A DNA stretch of 13,410 nucleotides from Fusobacteriaceae bacterium (lineage in GTDB: Bacteria; Fusobacteriota; Fusobacteriia; Fusobacteriales; Fusobacteriaceae), in NCBI GenBank assembly GCA_030625925.1, contig DAOUPY010000012.1:1-13410 (forward strand), read 5' to 3'. Of this stretch, positions 1 through 7,324 are shown in pieces. Made by a program: the position numbers and the translations under genes. Every line of letters starts with the position of its first letter. Position 1 is the stretch's first letter. The notes under the pieces are model-generated. The model saw nothing but the letters and a program-made list of their open reading frames with translations. It was not told the origin of the DNA and searched no databases.

Positions 1-405
1 ACCACCGTCATTGTATTTCTCTTTTAAATTTTCTAAACTTATATTTTCAGTCAGTTCTTTTATTTTTTCATCCATCTTTTCCCATACTTCTTTTTCCAAG
101 ACAAATTCCAATGTTTCTAAATTATAGCTGCTGCAACAGCCTGCTTCTTGGGTATTTTCCATTACATCTAGGATATCAGCAACACTTATTTCTTTTGGAG
201 ACCTGGCCAAAAGATATCCCCCTTGAGCCCCCTTAGTGCTTGTTATCAAGCCTGATTTTTTTAGGATCAAAAATATCTGCTCTAGATATCTCTTGGAAAT
301 ACCTTCTTTTTCCGAAATTTCTTTAACACTATATTTTTTTTCTGGATTACATGCCATATACACTAAGGCTCTCAAGCTGTATTTAGTTTTTTTAGTTGTT
401 GTCAT
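1..405 (-). CDS. Rrf2-family transcriptional regulator (C-terminus cut by window edge)
   Basis: I translated this directly from the minus strand: 135 codons are open from an ATG at 405 to the window edge with no stop. The start is preceded by a good ribosome binding site (AGGAGGGG, 7 bases upstream). The N-terminus (TKYSLRALVYMA) and the wing (TKGAQGGYLLARSP, about residues 57-70) are the typical Rrf2 winged-helix pattern, and the recognition region SVKEISEKEGISKRYLEQIF sits at about 26-45. Rrf2 proteins (IscR, CymR, NsrR, RsrR) sense Fe-S clusters, nitric oxide or cysteine status and bind DNA as dimers. The cluster-loop region holds two adjacent cysteines (C90, C91) instead of IscR's three spaced cysteines, so ligation would be non-standard or absent. 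C19 is the only other cysteine. Family members are about 135-165 aa, so nearly the whole protein is visible. A gene for cysteine desulfurase or cysteine metabolism may follow off the left edge (inference). Confidence 0.93.
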   Translation of the reverse strand, partial: MTTTKKTKYSLRALVYMACNPEKKYSVKEISEKEGISKRYLEQIFLILKKSGLITSTKGAQGGYLLARSPKEISVADILDVMENTQEAGCCSSYNLETLEFVLEKEVWEKMDEKIKELTENISLENLKEKYNDGG

Positions 406-422
406 ATTTCCCCTCCTAAAAT

Positions 423-448
423 ACACTTAACACATAGGAATTAAGTGT
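423..448. promoter_or_regulatory. Candidate autoregulatory operator (8-bp perfect dyad)
   Basis: ACACTTAA (423-430) and TTAAGTGT (441-448) form a perfect inverted repeat with a 10-base spacer. It lies between the predicted transcription start and the ribosome binding site of the Rrf2 gene. Dyads of about 26 bases are typical Rrf2 dimer sites and members often repress themselves, so this is a plausible operator; the assignment is inference. Confidence 0.5.
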
Positions 449-463
449 TTTCTTTATGAGGTA

Positions 464-492
464 AGAATACCATAAGTTACTATTCTTGTCAA
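464..492 (-). promoter_or_regulatory. Sigma-70 promoter of the Rrf2 regulator gene
   Basis: On the minus strand a perfect -35 TTGACA (492-487) is followed after exactly 17 bases by TATTCT (469-464), a good -10. Transcription would start near 457 and leave a leader of about 50 bases before the ATG at 405. This is one of the best promoters in the window. Confidence 0.75.
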
Positions 493-566
493 CATCTATT
501 TCTTACCAAAACAGTAAACTTTTGTTTTTTTCATCTGATATATTCTAAAATTTATCTTTTCCAAAC

Positions 567-595
567 AAAAAAAGAGCATAGATTTCTCTATGCCC
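567..595 (-). terminator. Intrinsic terminator downstream of lysS
   Basis: Read on the minus strand, a 9-bp stem (arms 595-587 and 582-574, one G-T wobble) with a GAAA tetraloop is followed by a run of seven T (573-567). It lies about 125 bases past the lysS stop, with no other minus-strand gene between, so it should end the TPR-lysS transcript. Confidence 0.8.
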
Positions 596-719
596 TTTCA
601 TATTATAATTTTATGCTTTTGATTCATCCCTAGGTTTCTTCCGTAAATTCACATTTAAAGTCTATTTTATAGCTAGAATAAATTTAAATAATCGTGAAAT
701 CTCTAGAAAAAGTAAGGAT

Positions 720-2213
720 CTATTTTTTTCTCATATGTGGAAATAATAATACGTCTCTGATAGATTCAGCTCCTGTTAATAACATTACTAATCTATCGAT
801 ACCGATTCCTAATCCTCCTGTTGGTGGAAGACCATATTCCAATGCGTTGATATAATCTTCATCTACTACTGCATTGGCTTCGTCGTTACCTTTTGTAGCT
901 TCTGCTACTTGATCCATAAATCTTGACTTTTGGTCAGCTGGGTCATTTAACTCAGAGAATGCGTTTCCATATTCCCTTGCATCGATAAATAACTCAAATC
1001 TATCTGTAAATCTACCATCATTTTTTGTTCTCTTAGCCAATGGAGAGATCTCTACTGGATGACCCATTACAAATGTAGGCTGTACTATTGTCTCTTCACA
1101 TTTTTGCTCGAAGAATTCGTTGATGATATGTCCTACTGTATCCATATGAGGAGCTAAGTGTACTTCATTTGCTTTTGCTAATTCTTTAGCATCTTCTACA
1201 CTCATCTCAGGCCAGAAATCTACACCTGTAACATCTTTGATTATGTCAACCATGTGTATTCTTGCAAATCCTTCTAATTTTATTTCTTTACCATTGTATA
1301 CAACATCAGTTGTTCCAAGTACTTCTTTCGCAGTGTTTGTAATAATCTCTTCTGTAAGATCCATTATGTCTTCAAAGTCAGCATATGCCTGGTATAATTC
1401 CATCATTGTAAATTCAGGATTATGTCTAGTAGATATTCCCTCATTTCTAAAACTTCTATTGATTTCAAATACCTTGTCAAATCCACCAACAATTAACCTT
1501 TTTAGGTATAATTCTGGAGCTATTCTTAAGTATAATTCCATATCTAAAGCGTTATGGTATGTTACGAATGGTTTTGCCGAAGCTCCACCAACGATTGGAT
1601 GCATGATAGGAGTTTCTACTTCTAAGAAATCTTTTTTAGTCAAAAATGTTCTTATGAAACTAACTATTTTTGTTCTAGTTATAAATGTTTGCTTTACCTC
1701 TCTGTTCATGATAAGGTCTACATATCTTTGTCTATATCTAGTTTCTACATCTGTTAATCCATGGAATTTATCTGGTAATGGTTTGATATTTTTAGATAAA
1801 AATTCAAATTCAAGGGCTCTTAGTGTGAATTCTCCCTTACCTGTTTTAAATACTCCACCTTTGATTCCAATAAAATCTCCAGTTCCAATTTTACTGATTA
1901 CTTCAAATGCTTCATCTCCAACTACATCTTTTCTGATGTAAAACTGAACTCTTCCAGTCTGGTCTTCAATATGACCGAATACTGCCTTTTTTCCTGCCGG
2001 TCTAAATGCCATGATTCTTCCTGCAGTTTGGAATACTTCATTATAATTTTCAGGGTCTTTATCAAACTCAACCTCTGAATTTATAATATCCTCTACCATA
2101 TTTAACTTGCTGTACTTTCTACCAAATGGTTCGATTCCCATTGCTTTGATCTCTTCTACCTTGTTCCACTTGTCTTGGACAATGTGGTCATTGTTTTCAA
2201 TTGTTGGATTCAT
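720..2213 (-). CDS. lysS: Lysyl-tRNA synthetase, class II
   Basis: This cytoplasmic enzyme charges tRNA-Lys with lysine using ATP. The 497 residues match the usual bacterial length of about 490-505. An N-terminal OB-fold anticodon-binding domain covers about 60-145 (AGRIMAFRPAGKKAVFGHI). The class II catalytic core follows: motif 1 around FLEVETPIM (196-204), motif 2 around FRNEGISTRHNPEFTMME (255-272), and motif 3 GGLGIGIDRLVMLL (466-479) near the C-terminal end. The lysine-site stretch ELYLKRLIVGG (234-244) is intact. The ATG at 2213 lies 17 bases inside the end of the upstream TPR gene. Its ribosome binding site (AAAGAGG) falls within that gene's final codons, so translation is probably coupled. 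The reading frame shows no damage. It is the last gene of its transcription unit. Confidence 0.98.
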   Translation of the reverse strand: MNPTIENNDHIVQDKWNKVEEIKAMGIEPFGRKYSKLNMVEDIINSEVEFDKDPENYNEVFQTAGRIMAFRPAGKKAVFGHIEDQTGRVQFYIRKDVVGDEAFEVISKIGTGDFIGIKGGVFKTGKGEFTLRALEFEFLSKNIKPLPDKFHGLTDVETRYRQRYVDLIMNREVKQTFITRTKIVSFIRTFLTKKDFLEVETPIMHPIVGGASAKPFVTYHNALDMELYLRIAPELYLKRLIVGGFDKVFEINRSFRNEGISTRHNPEFTMMELYQAYADFEDIMDLTEEIITNTAKEVLGTTDVVYNGKEIKLEGFARIHMVDIIKDVTGVDFWPEMSVEDAKELAKANEVHLAPHMDTVGHIINEFFEQKCEETIVQPTFVMGHPVEISPLAKRTKNDGRFTDRFELFIDAREYGNAFSELNDPADQKSRFMDQVAEATKGNDEANAVVDEDYINALEYGLPPTGGLGIGIDRLVMLLTGAESIRDVLLFPHMRKK

Positions 2214-3741
2214 TCTCGACCTCTTTCTCTAATTTATTTTTATTTATTTTTTCTATTTTTAATATGTATATCCTTCCCCTATTACTAAGGGTAGTATTTG
2301 GAAATTTTTTAATTAATGTTTTAAAATACTTGGAACTTTCATCATAGCTTTCTAAATTATAGTAGATCATCCCACCTAAATAATAATAACCTCCAAAATA
2401 TTCCTCATCTAAAACTTTAATATCTGTCAATTCCAAGGTATTTTCTGCCAGCTGAAGTTCATTTAAATTATAATATAAATCAGCTAATTTATAATAGATA
2501 TTGCTTTTTAACTCAGGTGATATATCTTTTTTTAGAGATCTTTTATAGTATAGTTCGGCCTCTTGCAGCCTTCCCTCTTTAGTATATTTTTCTGCAGTTC
2601 CAATATATTCTTCAAGCTTTTTTCTCTCTAAATATTTGATTTCTACTTTTTTTATTTTCTCTATTTGCTCAGGATTTGCCTCTAACTTCAAGGCTTCATA
2701 GCTGATTTGATCCTCTGTTTCCAGATATACCAGGGCTAATTTTTCAAAATTTTCACCTGTTTTATAATAGATAACTGCCTTACTATAATCTTTTGACTGA
2801 TAGTAATAATCCCCTAAATATTCTGTGATTTTAGGAGCAGATTCAATTAAAATTTGAGCTTCTGCTAATTTAACAGCTTTTAAACTATAATTTTTATACT
2901 CTATGGAAGCATCCAAATATTTCGATTGATATCGTTCATCATGAGCTGCTAATTTTTCTAAAAATTCAAGGTATTCACCTCTTTCATCTAATTCTTTTAG
3001 AGCATTTAGATATATTCTTACTATCTCTTCCTTTTTTCCTTCATCTAATTTATAGTTCCTCACCAATAGCTTTGAGACATTCCTCACTGCATCGTAGTTG
3101 TTATTTTTTTCATTCAATTCTAAGGCATAAAAAAGCCCCTTTATTATCTCCTCTGAATCCGGAAAAAAAGTATTTAAAAGCAATAAATTCTCGTTTAAGA
3201 ACTTATAATCCCCATTATTGTAAGATTCTTCTATATTTTTTTCTATATCTTCAGGAAATGGCTGATACTTTGTAATTTTTTTGAAAGTTATCTCTTTAAC
3301 CATTTGATTTTTTTCTGTAAAAGATATCTTATATTCTCCTACACTAGAAAAATTAATTTTTAGGTTCTCTCCCTCTCTTTTTAAATCTACAAGAGAATTT
3401 TTGTATGTTTTCTCTATTACTTTTAGTTTTTTTATCTGAGAAATGTTTTTAAGTTCAATTTTTTCATCCAAACCCAGACTTATTACCCTCCCATTTGGAA
3501 TGATCTCAAAGTCATATTCAACTTTTTCAGTTCTTCCAGGATCAATTTCTCCCAAAATAAAATTAATATTATTTTTATTGATACCATGGGAATATATTTT
3601 TTCATAGCCCCCATAGAATAAAGATAATTCTTTATTTATTTTTTTATTGGCTTCATCTATCTCCTTAGAATTATTTATAGCACCATAAGACCCTATACTA
3701 ACCCCCAATAAGATGGTTGCAAATAATATTATTTTTTTCAT
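2197..3741 (-). CDS. Exported tetratricopeptide-repeat protein of unknown function
   Basis: The protein has 514 aa from the ATG at 3741, preferred because GGAGG lies 5 bases upstream; a TTG four codons earlier would fall on that site. Residues 1-20 (MKKIILFATILLGVSIGSYG, then A) form a Sec signal peptide with an SPase I-type end and no lipobox cysteine, so I expect a periplasmic or outer-membrane-associated protein. Residues of about 60-155 look beta-rich and lack repeats. From about 165 on the sequence is helical, with recognisable TPR units near 304-337, 376-408, 413-440 and 450-482 (for example AEKYTKEGRLQEAELYYKRSL). TPR arrays bind other proteins; no enzyme motif is visible. The gene overlaps lysS by 17 bases and follows a terminator, so it probably has its own promoter or relies on read-through. 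Its specific role is unknown. Confidence 0.88.
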   Translation of the reverse strand: MKKIILFATILLGVSIGSYGAINNSKEIDEANKKINKELSLFYGGYEKIYSHGINKNNINFILGEIDPGRTEKVEYDFEIIPNGRVISLGLDEKIELKNISQIKKLKVIEKTYKNSLVDLKREGENLKINFSSVGEYKISFTEKNQMVKEITFKKITKYQPFPEDIEKNIEESYNNGDYKFLNENLLLLNTFFPDSEEIIKGLFYALELNEKNNNYDAVRNVSKLLVRNYKLDEGKKEEIVRIYLNALKELDERGEYLEFLEKLAAHDERYQSKYLDASIEYKNYSLKAVKLAEAQILIESAPKITEYLGDYYYQSKDYSKAVIYYKTGENFEKLALVYLETEDQISYEALKLEANPEQIEKIKKVEIKYLERKKLEEYIGTAEKYTKEGRLQEAELYYKRSLKKDISPELKSNIYYKLADLYYNLNELQLAENTLELTDIKVLDEEYFGGYYYLGGMIYYNLESYDESSKYFKTLIKKFPNTTLSNRGRIYILKIEKINKNKLEKEVENESNN

Positions 3742-3765
3742 CTCATCCTCCAAAGGTTAATTTTA

Positions 3766-3795
3766 AATAAAAATAGAGCAATCTCTTGCTCTATT
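3766..3795 (-). terminator. Intrinsic terminator after the DUF1934-like gene
   Basis: On the minus strand a perfect 10-bp stem (AATAGAGCAA, arms 3795-3786 and 3781-3772) with a GAGA tetraloop is followed by a T-rich tail TTTATTTA. It begins about 30 bases past the stop at 3826 and should close the mutL-rlmH chain, separating it from the TPR-lysS unit. Confidence 0.85.
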
Positions 3796-3825
3796 GTATC
3801 AAATTTTTTATATTTTTACCATAGA

Positions 3826-4188
3826 TTATAGTTCATCTATCTTTAGAGTCAATTCATTCACCACTGAATTTTCTTCAATTATAGAATATACAGCACTAAT
3901 TTTTTTATCTTCTATGACAAGAGATTTAGTGAAAATTTCAAAATTTCTATTCATATATGATGCCTTGTAGGAAAAAGCCGTCTTTTGATTTGCCTTCAAA
4001 AGCTTATTGCTCTTTATCTCTCCCTCTCTTACTATCTGTACCTTTTCTTTCAAAATAAATATTCTTACCTTTGCATATTCATCTGAGTATGTGTATTTAA
4101 CACCCATTTTATTATCTTCTCTTGCAGCATCGAAGGTAGCATCATAATTTTCTCCGAAACTATCTGTTGTTCTTATCCTTAGTTTCAT
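3826..4188 (-). CDS. DUF1934-family (YwiB-like) protein
   Basis: A 120-aa protein with no signal peptide or membrane segment. Its layout follows the DUF1934/YwiB small beta-barrel family: a basic beta-strand start (MKLRIRTTDSF), the mid-protein VQIVREGEIKSNKLLK (50-65) resembling the family's 'vtIiRsG.v.m.l.F' pattern, then a Y-x-x-x-x-x-x-F-E-I stretch and a closing strand ELTLKIDEL. No catalytic residue is evident and the family's function is not established. The ATG at 4188 directly abuts the TAA of the upstream gene (TAAATG). Its ribosome binding site GGAGGATC is made from that gene's last Gly-Gly-Ser codons, so the two genes are almost certainly translationally coupled. The family call is from memory of the pattern and is moderately sure. 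Confidence 0.68.
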   Translation of the reverse strand: MKLRIRTTDSFGENYDATFDAAREDNKMGVKYTYSDEYAKVRIFILKEKVQIVREGEIKSNKLLKANQKTAFSYKASYMNRNFEIFTKSLVIEDKKISAVYSIIEENSVVNELTLKIDEL

Positions 4189-4581
4189 TTACGATCCTCC
4201 CATCAAGCCGGATATAAATGAATCTACGTCTTCTTCACTTTCAGAAAAATCATCATCTTCAAAGTATGCCTCTGTATCACCAGAACCGGTAGTTATTTTA
4301 TCTTCTCTTTCATAGTATGGATCGTCATCCCAGTCTCCAATATTTGTCCCACCGGCATAATATTCCTCTTCCCAATTATCCAAAATATCTGATGCTTCAT
4401 CCTCTTCATTCACCAGTTCCACTATCTCTTCATCTTCTCTATATATAAAAACATACCTCTTTCCATCTAGGTTTTCTCCTATTAAATATTCGTCTCCAAA
4501 CATCATTATATCTCCTATAACGGATATGTCGTTTTCCTCATCTTCTATTAGATAATCAAAATTTTCTCCAACAGCATACAT
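4189..4581 (-). CDS. Highly acidic DUF1292-like protein
   Basis: The protein has 130 aa from the ATG at 4581, chosen over a GTG three codons earlier because GAGGTGGG lies at proper distance only from the ATG. The first half (ISVIGDIMMFGDEYLIGENLD, then KRYVFIYREDEEIVELV and a helix ending in DNWEEEYY) resembles DUF1292, a small strand-strand-helix family often near translation genes in Firmicutes and Fusobacteria. The second half is a very acidic, probably disordered tail rich in D, E, G and Y, ending in FISGLMGGS. Its final codons double as the ribosome binding site of the next gene. It sits between rlmH and the DUF1934-like gene in a tight operon. Function is unknown; the family call is tentative. 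Confidence 0.7.
   Translation of the reverse strand: MYAVGENFDYLIEDEENDISVIGDIMMFGDEYLIGENLDGKRYVFIYREDEEIVELVNEEDEASDILDNWEEEYYAGGTNIGDWDDDPYYEREDKITTGSGDTEAYFEDDDFSESEEDVDSFISGLMGGS
4192..4200 (-). promoter_or_regulatory. Ribosome binding site built into the preceding gene's last codons
   Basis: GGAGGATCG on the minus strand encodes Gly-Gly-Ser at the end of the acidic protein and acts as the Shine-Dalgarno for the ATG at 4188, immediately after the TAA. It fixes the start of the DUF1934-like gene and implies re-initiation by the terminating ribosome. Confidence 0.75.
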
Positions 4582-4591
4582 TTTTCCCACC

Positions 4592-5062
4592 TCACTTATG
4601 ATATTTACTATTCCCTAATATACTAAACCAACGATAAACCTGCTCAAATAATATAAGTCTCATCAATTGATGAGGGAATGTTAAGTCTGAAAAACTCATC
4701 CTTAAATCTACAGCACTCCTGACTTCCTTAGTCACCCCATAAGAGCCGCCAATGATAAAGTTGATTGTGCTATTTCCATTGACCGTTATCTGCTCTATTT
4801 TTTTAGACATCTCTTCCGATGAAAACTTTTTCCCACCTATATCCATTAAGATAGAATACCCTTTATTTTTAGAGATAGTCTCTATTATTTGTTTGGCTTC
4901 CCTCTCCATGGATTGATTTCTATTTTTATCGTTTCCGTCTTCTTTTAATTCAATAATTTTTAATTTCGTATAGGCAGATAACCTTTTAGTAAATTCATCT
5001 ATTCCCATATTAATATATTTTTCTTTTACCTTTCCTACGCAAACAATGTTTACATTTACCAT
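4592..5062 (-). CDS. rlmH: 23S rRNA (pseudouridine1915-N3)-methyltransferase
   Basis: RlmH is a SPOUT-class, SAM-dependent homodimeric enzyme that methylates pseudouridine 1915 in helix 69 of 23S rRNA on assembled 70S ribosomes. The 156-aa length matches the family. Family landmarks are present: the N-terminal strand VNIVCVGKVKEKYI, the middle GGKKFSSEEMSKKI (76-89), the SAM-knot glycines FIIGGSYGV (102-110), and the C-terminal signature from LTFPHQLMRLILFEQVYRW to the terminal YHK. AAGGAG stands 6 bases before the ATG at 5062. It lies 135 bases downstream of mutL, in the same direction and with no convincing terminator between them. The start of the next gene lies 11 bases past its TGA. Confidence 0.96.
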   Translation of the reverse strand: MVNVNIVCVGKVKEKYINMGIDEFTKRLSAYTKLKIIELKEDGNDKNRNQSMEREAKQIIETISKNKGYSILMDIGGKKFSSEEMSKKIEQITVNGNSTINFIIGGSYGVTKEVRSAVDLRMSFSDLTFPHQLMRLILFEQVYRWFSILGNSKYHK

Positions 5063-5197
5063 CTTTATCTCCTTACTCTAGATCTTTCTCTCTTAATTAA
5101 TTCTACACAAAAAATGTGGATTTTCCTACCTTAATTTTTGTTAATATTTCTTCAACTATTTTTTAGACGTTAGAAAGGCCTTTTTTTTCCAAAAATA

Positions 5198-7123
5198 TTA
5201 TTTTCGATTAAATTTTTTATTCATCTCATCAAAAGTCATCTTCAATATTATTGGTCTGCCATGGGGACAAGTATATTTGCCGATCTTGTGCAGATCTGAT
5301 ATCAAGGTTTCCATCTCCTCCAGGGTCAGCTTTTCACCTGCCTTTATGGCATTCCTGCAAGACATGGAGATAATAACTTTTTCCCTTGGGTCACCTCCAC
5401 CTAAGTTTTCCAACAGGTGTTTGAATGTATCTTCTACACTGACCCTAAAGTTAAATATAGGAACTCCTCTGATTAAGATTTCATTGTCACCAAATTCCTC
5501 TACCTCAAATCCAAATTCACTGAATAAATCCAAATTACCCCTTACAATCTCAGTTTCATAACCATTCAATTCTAATTTTATGGGGACCAATAAGTTTTGA
5601 ATAGATATTTTTTTATTGTAATGTTTATCCTTTAATTTTTCATATAGGATCCTCTCGTGGACAATATGCTGATCATATATCTCTAACTCTTTCCCTGTCT
5701 CAACCAGAATATACATATTATGAAGTTGGGCTAAAACCCTGTAATCATCTTTGATTTCATTAATCCCTTCTGGATTTTTTCGATCTTTATTATCCTGCTT
5801 TTCTGCCTCGAGGATTTTTTTGATTTCGATAGATTCTTTCCCCTTCTCTGAAGTGGTTTTATCTTCTCTACTTTCATTTTTTTCAGCCTCATCTTCTCTT
5901 TTACTTTCCTTTATTTCCAAAGGAAAAACATCTGGAGGGAGACTTGCCTCATATTCGTGGCTATACTTGTTGGCCTTAGCAATCCTCTCTCTTACCTTGT
6001 TTTCTAATTTTTTTTCTTTTATCAAGGTAGATTGCTCTGTTTTTATCACTTTATTTACCGTAGGAGTTATTAAGTTTTCCAACTCTTCAAAATCTAAAAG
6101 GTTATTTTTTTCTGGAATTACATCTCCGTCTTCCTCAATTTTTAAAGAGATCGAATTTTTCCTGTCATCCCTGTAGATAGCATCGGTCAAACAATCCAAT
6201 ATCTCTTTATACACACCATCTTCATCCACAAATTTAACAATTTTTTTAGAAGGATGAACATTGACATCTACTAAGTCAGGCGAGATATTAAAAAATATTA
6301 TTGCAAAAGGATATCTGCCTTTGACTAATTTAGTATAATAGGCATCTAAAACAGCTTTCTCAATAGTTTTTGACTTGACGTACCTGCCATTAACATAGGT
6401 ATATATAGACTCTTTATTAGATTTTAGAAGGTCCATATTTCCCCAGTATCCCAAAGAAAATTTTGTTGAATTTTTTAGTGTGTTTCTGCCGAATAATTCT
6501 AAGATCGTATTTTCTATCCCGCGACCACTGGTTTTCACGACTTCCCTTCCATCTAAAAGTAAAGAAAATGAAACTTCGGTGTTGTATAGAGCTTCCTTTA
6601 AAACGATCTCCCTTATCCGTGCATATTCAGTGGATTTTTTCCTCAAAAATTTAAGTCTTGCTGGTGTATTAAAAAATAGGTCTTTAATAACTATTTCTGT
6701 TCCGTCCGTTCTAGATATTTCTTCGTATTTAGTGATCTTACCGGCATTTAAATTTATCTTATGTCCGATCTTAGAATCATTAGTTTTACTAGAAATAATC
6801 ATCTTAGATATAGATCCTATAGAAGCCAATGCTTCGCCTCTAAATCCATAGCTAGTAAGATTAAAGATATCCCCTTTATCTTTAATCTTGCTAGTAGCAT
6901 GTCTCTCCACACATAGAAATAGATCTTCTTTTCCCATTCCTATACCTGTATCAACCAGCCTTACATCTCGACCATTATTTTTTACCTCTACTCTGATAGA
7001 TCCTGCTGCTGCATCTAATGAGTTTTCTAACAGTTCCTTTATCATACTAGCTGGATTCTCTACTACCTCTCCCGCTGCAATTATATTGGATACACTTTCA
7101 TCTAATATTCTTATCCTACTCAT
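5198..7123 (-). CDS. mutL: DNA mismatch repair endonuclease MutL
   Basis: MutL links mismatch recognition by MutS to strand incision. The 641-aa start at 7123 (MSRIRILDE) is the conserved family start; an upstream in-frame ATG would add 12 non-conserved residues. The GHKL ATPase domain is complete: motif I ELLENSLDAA (30-39), motif II DTGIGM (58-63), motif III TSYGFRGEALASI (90-102), then NTPAR (152-156). A charged, poorly conserved linker covers about 325-455. The C-terminal domain has the endonuclease/metal site DQHIVHERILYE (484-495), SCRNAIKAGE (588-597) and CPHGRP (619-624), so this is a nicking MutL of the type found in species without MutH. QNLLVP (509-514) matches the position and pattern of the beta-clamp-binding motif known in Bacillus MutL. 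mutS is not in the window. The gene has its own promoter and is divergent from the SLT-like gene. Confidence 0.98.
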   Translation of the reverse strand: MSRIRILDESVSNIIAAGEVVENPASMIKELLENSLDAAAGSIRVEVKNNGRDVRLVDTGIGMGKEDLFLCVERHATSKIKDKGDIFNLTSYGFRGEALASIGSISKMIISSKTNDSKIGHKINLNAGKITKYEEISRTDGTEIVIKDLFFNTPARLKFLRKKSTEYARIREIVLKEALYNTEVSFSLLLDGREVVKTSGRGIENTILELFGRNTLKNSTKFSLGYWGNMDLLKSNKESIYTYVNGRYVKSKTIEKAVLDAYYTKLVKGRYPFAIIFFNISPDLVDVNVHPSKKIVKFVDEDGVYKEILDCLTDAIYRDDRKNSISLKIEEDGDVIPEKNNLLDFEELENLITPTVNKVIKTEQSTLIKEKKLENKVRERIAKANKYSHEYEASLPPDVFPLEIKESKREDEAEKNESREDKTTSEKGKESIEIKKILEAEKQDNKDRKNPEGINEIKDDYRVLAQLHNMYILVETGKELEIYDQHIVHERILYEKLKDKHYNKKISIQNLLVPIKLELNGYETEIVRGNLDLFSEFGFEVEEFGDNEILIRGVPIFNFRVSVEDTFKHLLENLGGGDPREKVIISMSCRNAIKAGEKLTLEEMETLISDLHKIGKYTCPHGRPIILKMTFDEMNKKFNRK

Positions 7124-7157
7124 AATAACATTACCCCTTTTAAAAAATAGCCTTAAC

Positions 7158-7186
7158 ATTATAACAAAATTATAAATTTCTGACTA
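7158..7186 (-). promoter_or_regulatory. Extended -10 promoter of mutL
   Basis: On the minus strand a perfect TATAAT (7163-7158) is preceded by TGT, an extended -10 (TGn). A weak -35 TAGTCA (7186-7181) lies 17 bases upstream. Transcription would start about 30 bases before the mutL ATG. Confidence 0.7.
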
Positions 7187-7270
7187 TTTCTTTTTTAGTT
7201 TAATTGTTTCATTTTTTTATTTAATTAATTATACCCTATTTTTGATCTCTAAAACTAAAAAAAACAGCTA

Positions 7271-7298
7271 CTTTTTATTGACTGCTTTTTATTGACTA
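7271..7298 (+). repeat. 14-bp tandem repeat (two copies) in the SLT-like gene promoter
   Basis: CTTTTTATTGACTG (7271-7284) is followed directly by CTTTTTATTGACTA (7285-7298), identical at 13 of 14 positions. Each copy carries a -35-like TTGACT. The repeat ends just before the predicted -10 of the downstream gene. Confidence 0.7.
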
Positions 7299-7318
7299 CT
7301 TTTATGGTATACTCTAAT
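7292..7318 (+). promoter_or_regulatory. Promoter region of the SLT-like gene
   Basis: An extended -10, TGG then TATACT (7305-7313), is the best element. TTGACT -35-like boxes at 7278 and 7292 are spaced 24 and 10 bases from it, so neither fits well. TTGACT at 7292 with TCTAAT at 7313-7318 (15-base spacer) is an alternative. The leader to the ATG would be about 105 bases. Confidence 0.5.
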
Positions 7319-7324
7319 TATTAT

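Larger units (their letters stand above)
406..719. other. Intergenic region between the Rrf2 gene and lysS
   Basis: These 314 bases hold the Rrf2 promoter and dyad and the lysS-side terminator listed separately. I see no RNA gene or protein-coding signal in 493-566 or 596-719, which are plain AT-rich sequence. Confidence 0.6.

Noticed and set aside
236..430. Plus-strand frame of 64 codons over the Rrf2 gene
   Set aside because: It is antisense to the Rrf2 coding sequence and spans its ribosome binding site; no start signal of its own.
1237..1941. Long plus-strand open frame of 234 codons
   Set aside because: It lies wholly antisense to lysS, has no ribosome binding site and encodes a low-complexity Ser/Leu/Ile-rich product, a shadow of the real gene.
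3754..3825. Promoter for the TPR-lysS unit
   Set aside because: The terminator fills most of the gap; TTGATA and TTGCTC boxes lack a matching -10 at a normal distance, so I did not list one.
5063..5197. Possible terminator or promoter between mutL and rlmH
   Set aside because: Only a weak 4-5-bp CCACA/TGTG hairpin and an AAAGGCCTTT palindrome without a proper T-run on the minus strand; no convincing -35/-10 pair.
5751..6176. Plus-strand open frame opposite the MutL linker
   Set aside because: It is antisense to mutL; its Ser/Phe/Leu richness mirrors the Lys/Glu-rich linker codons. Other plus-strand frames over mutL were rejected likewise.
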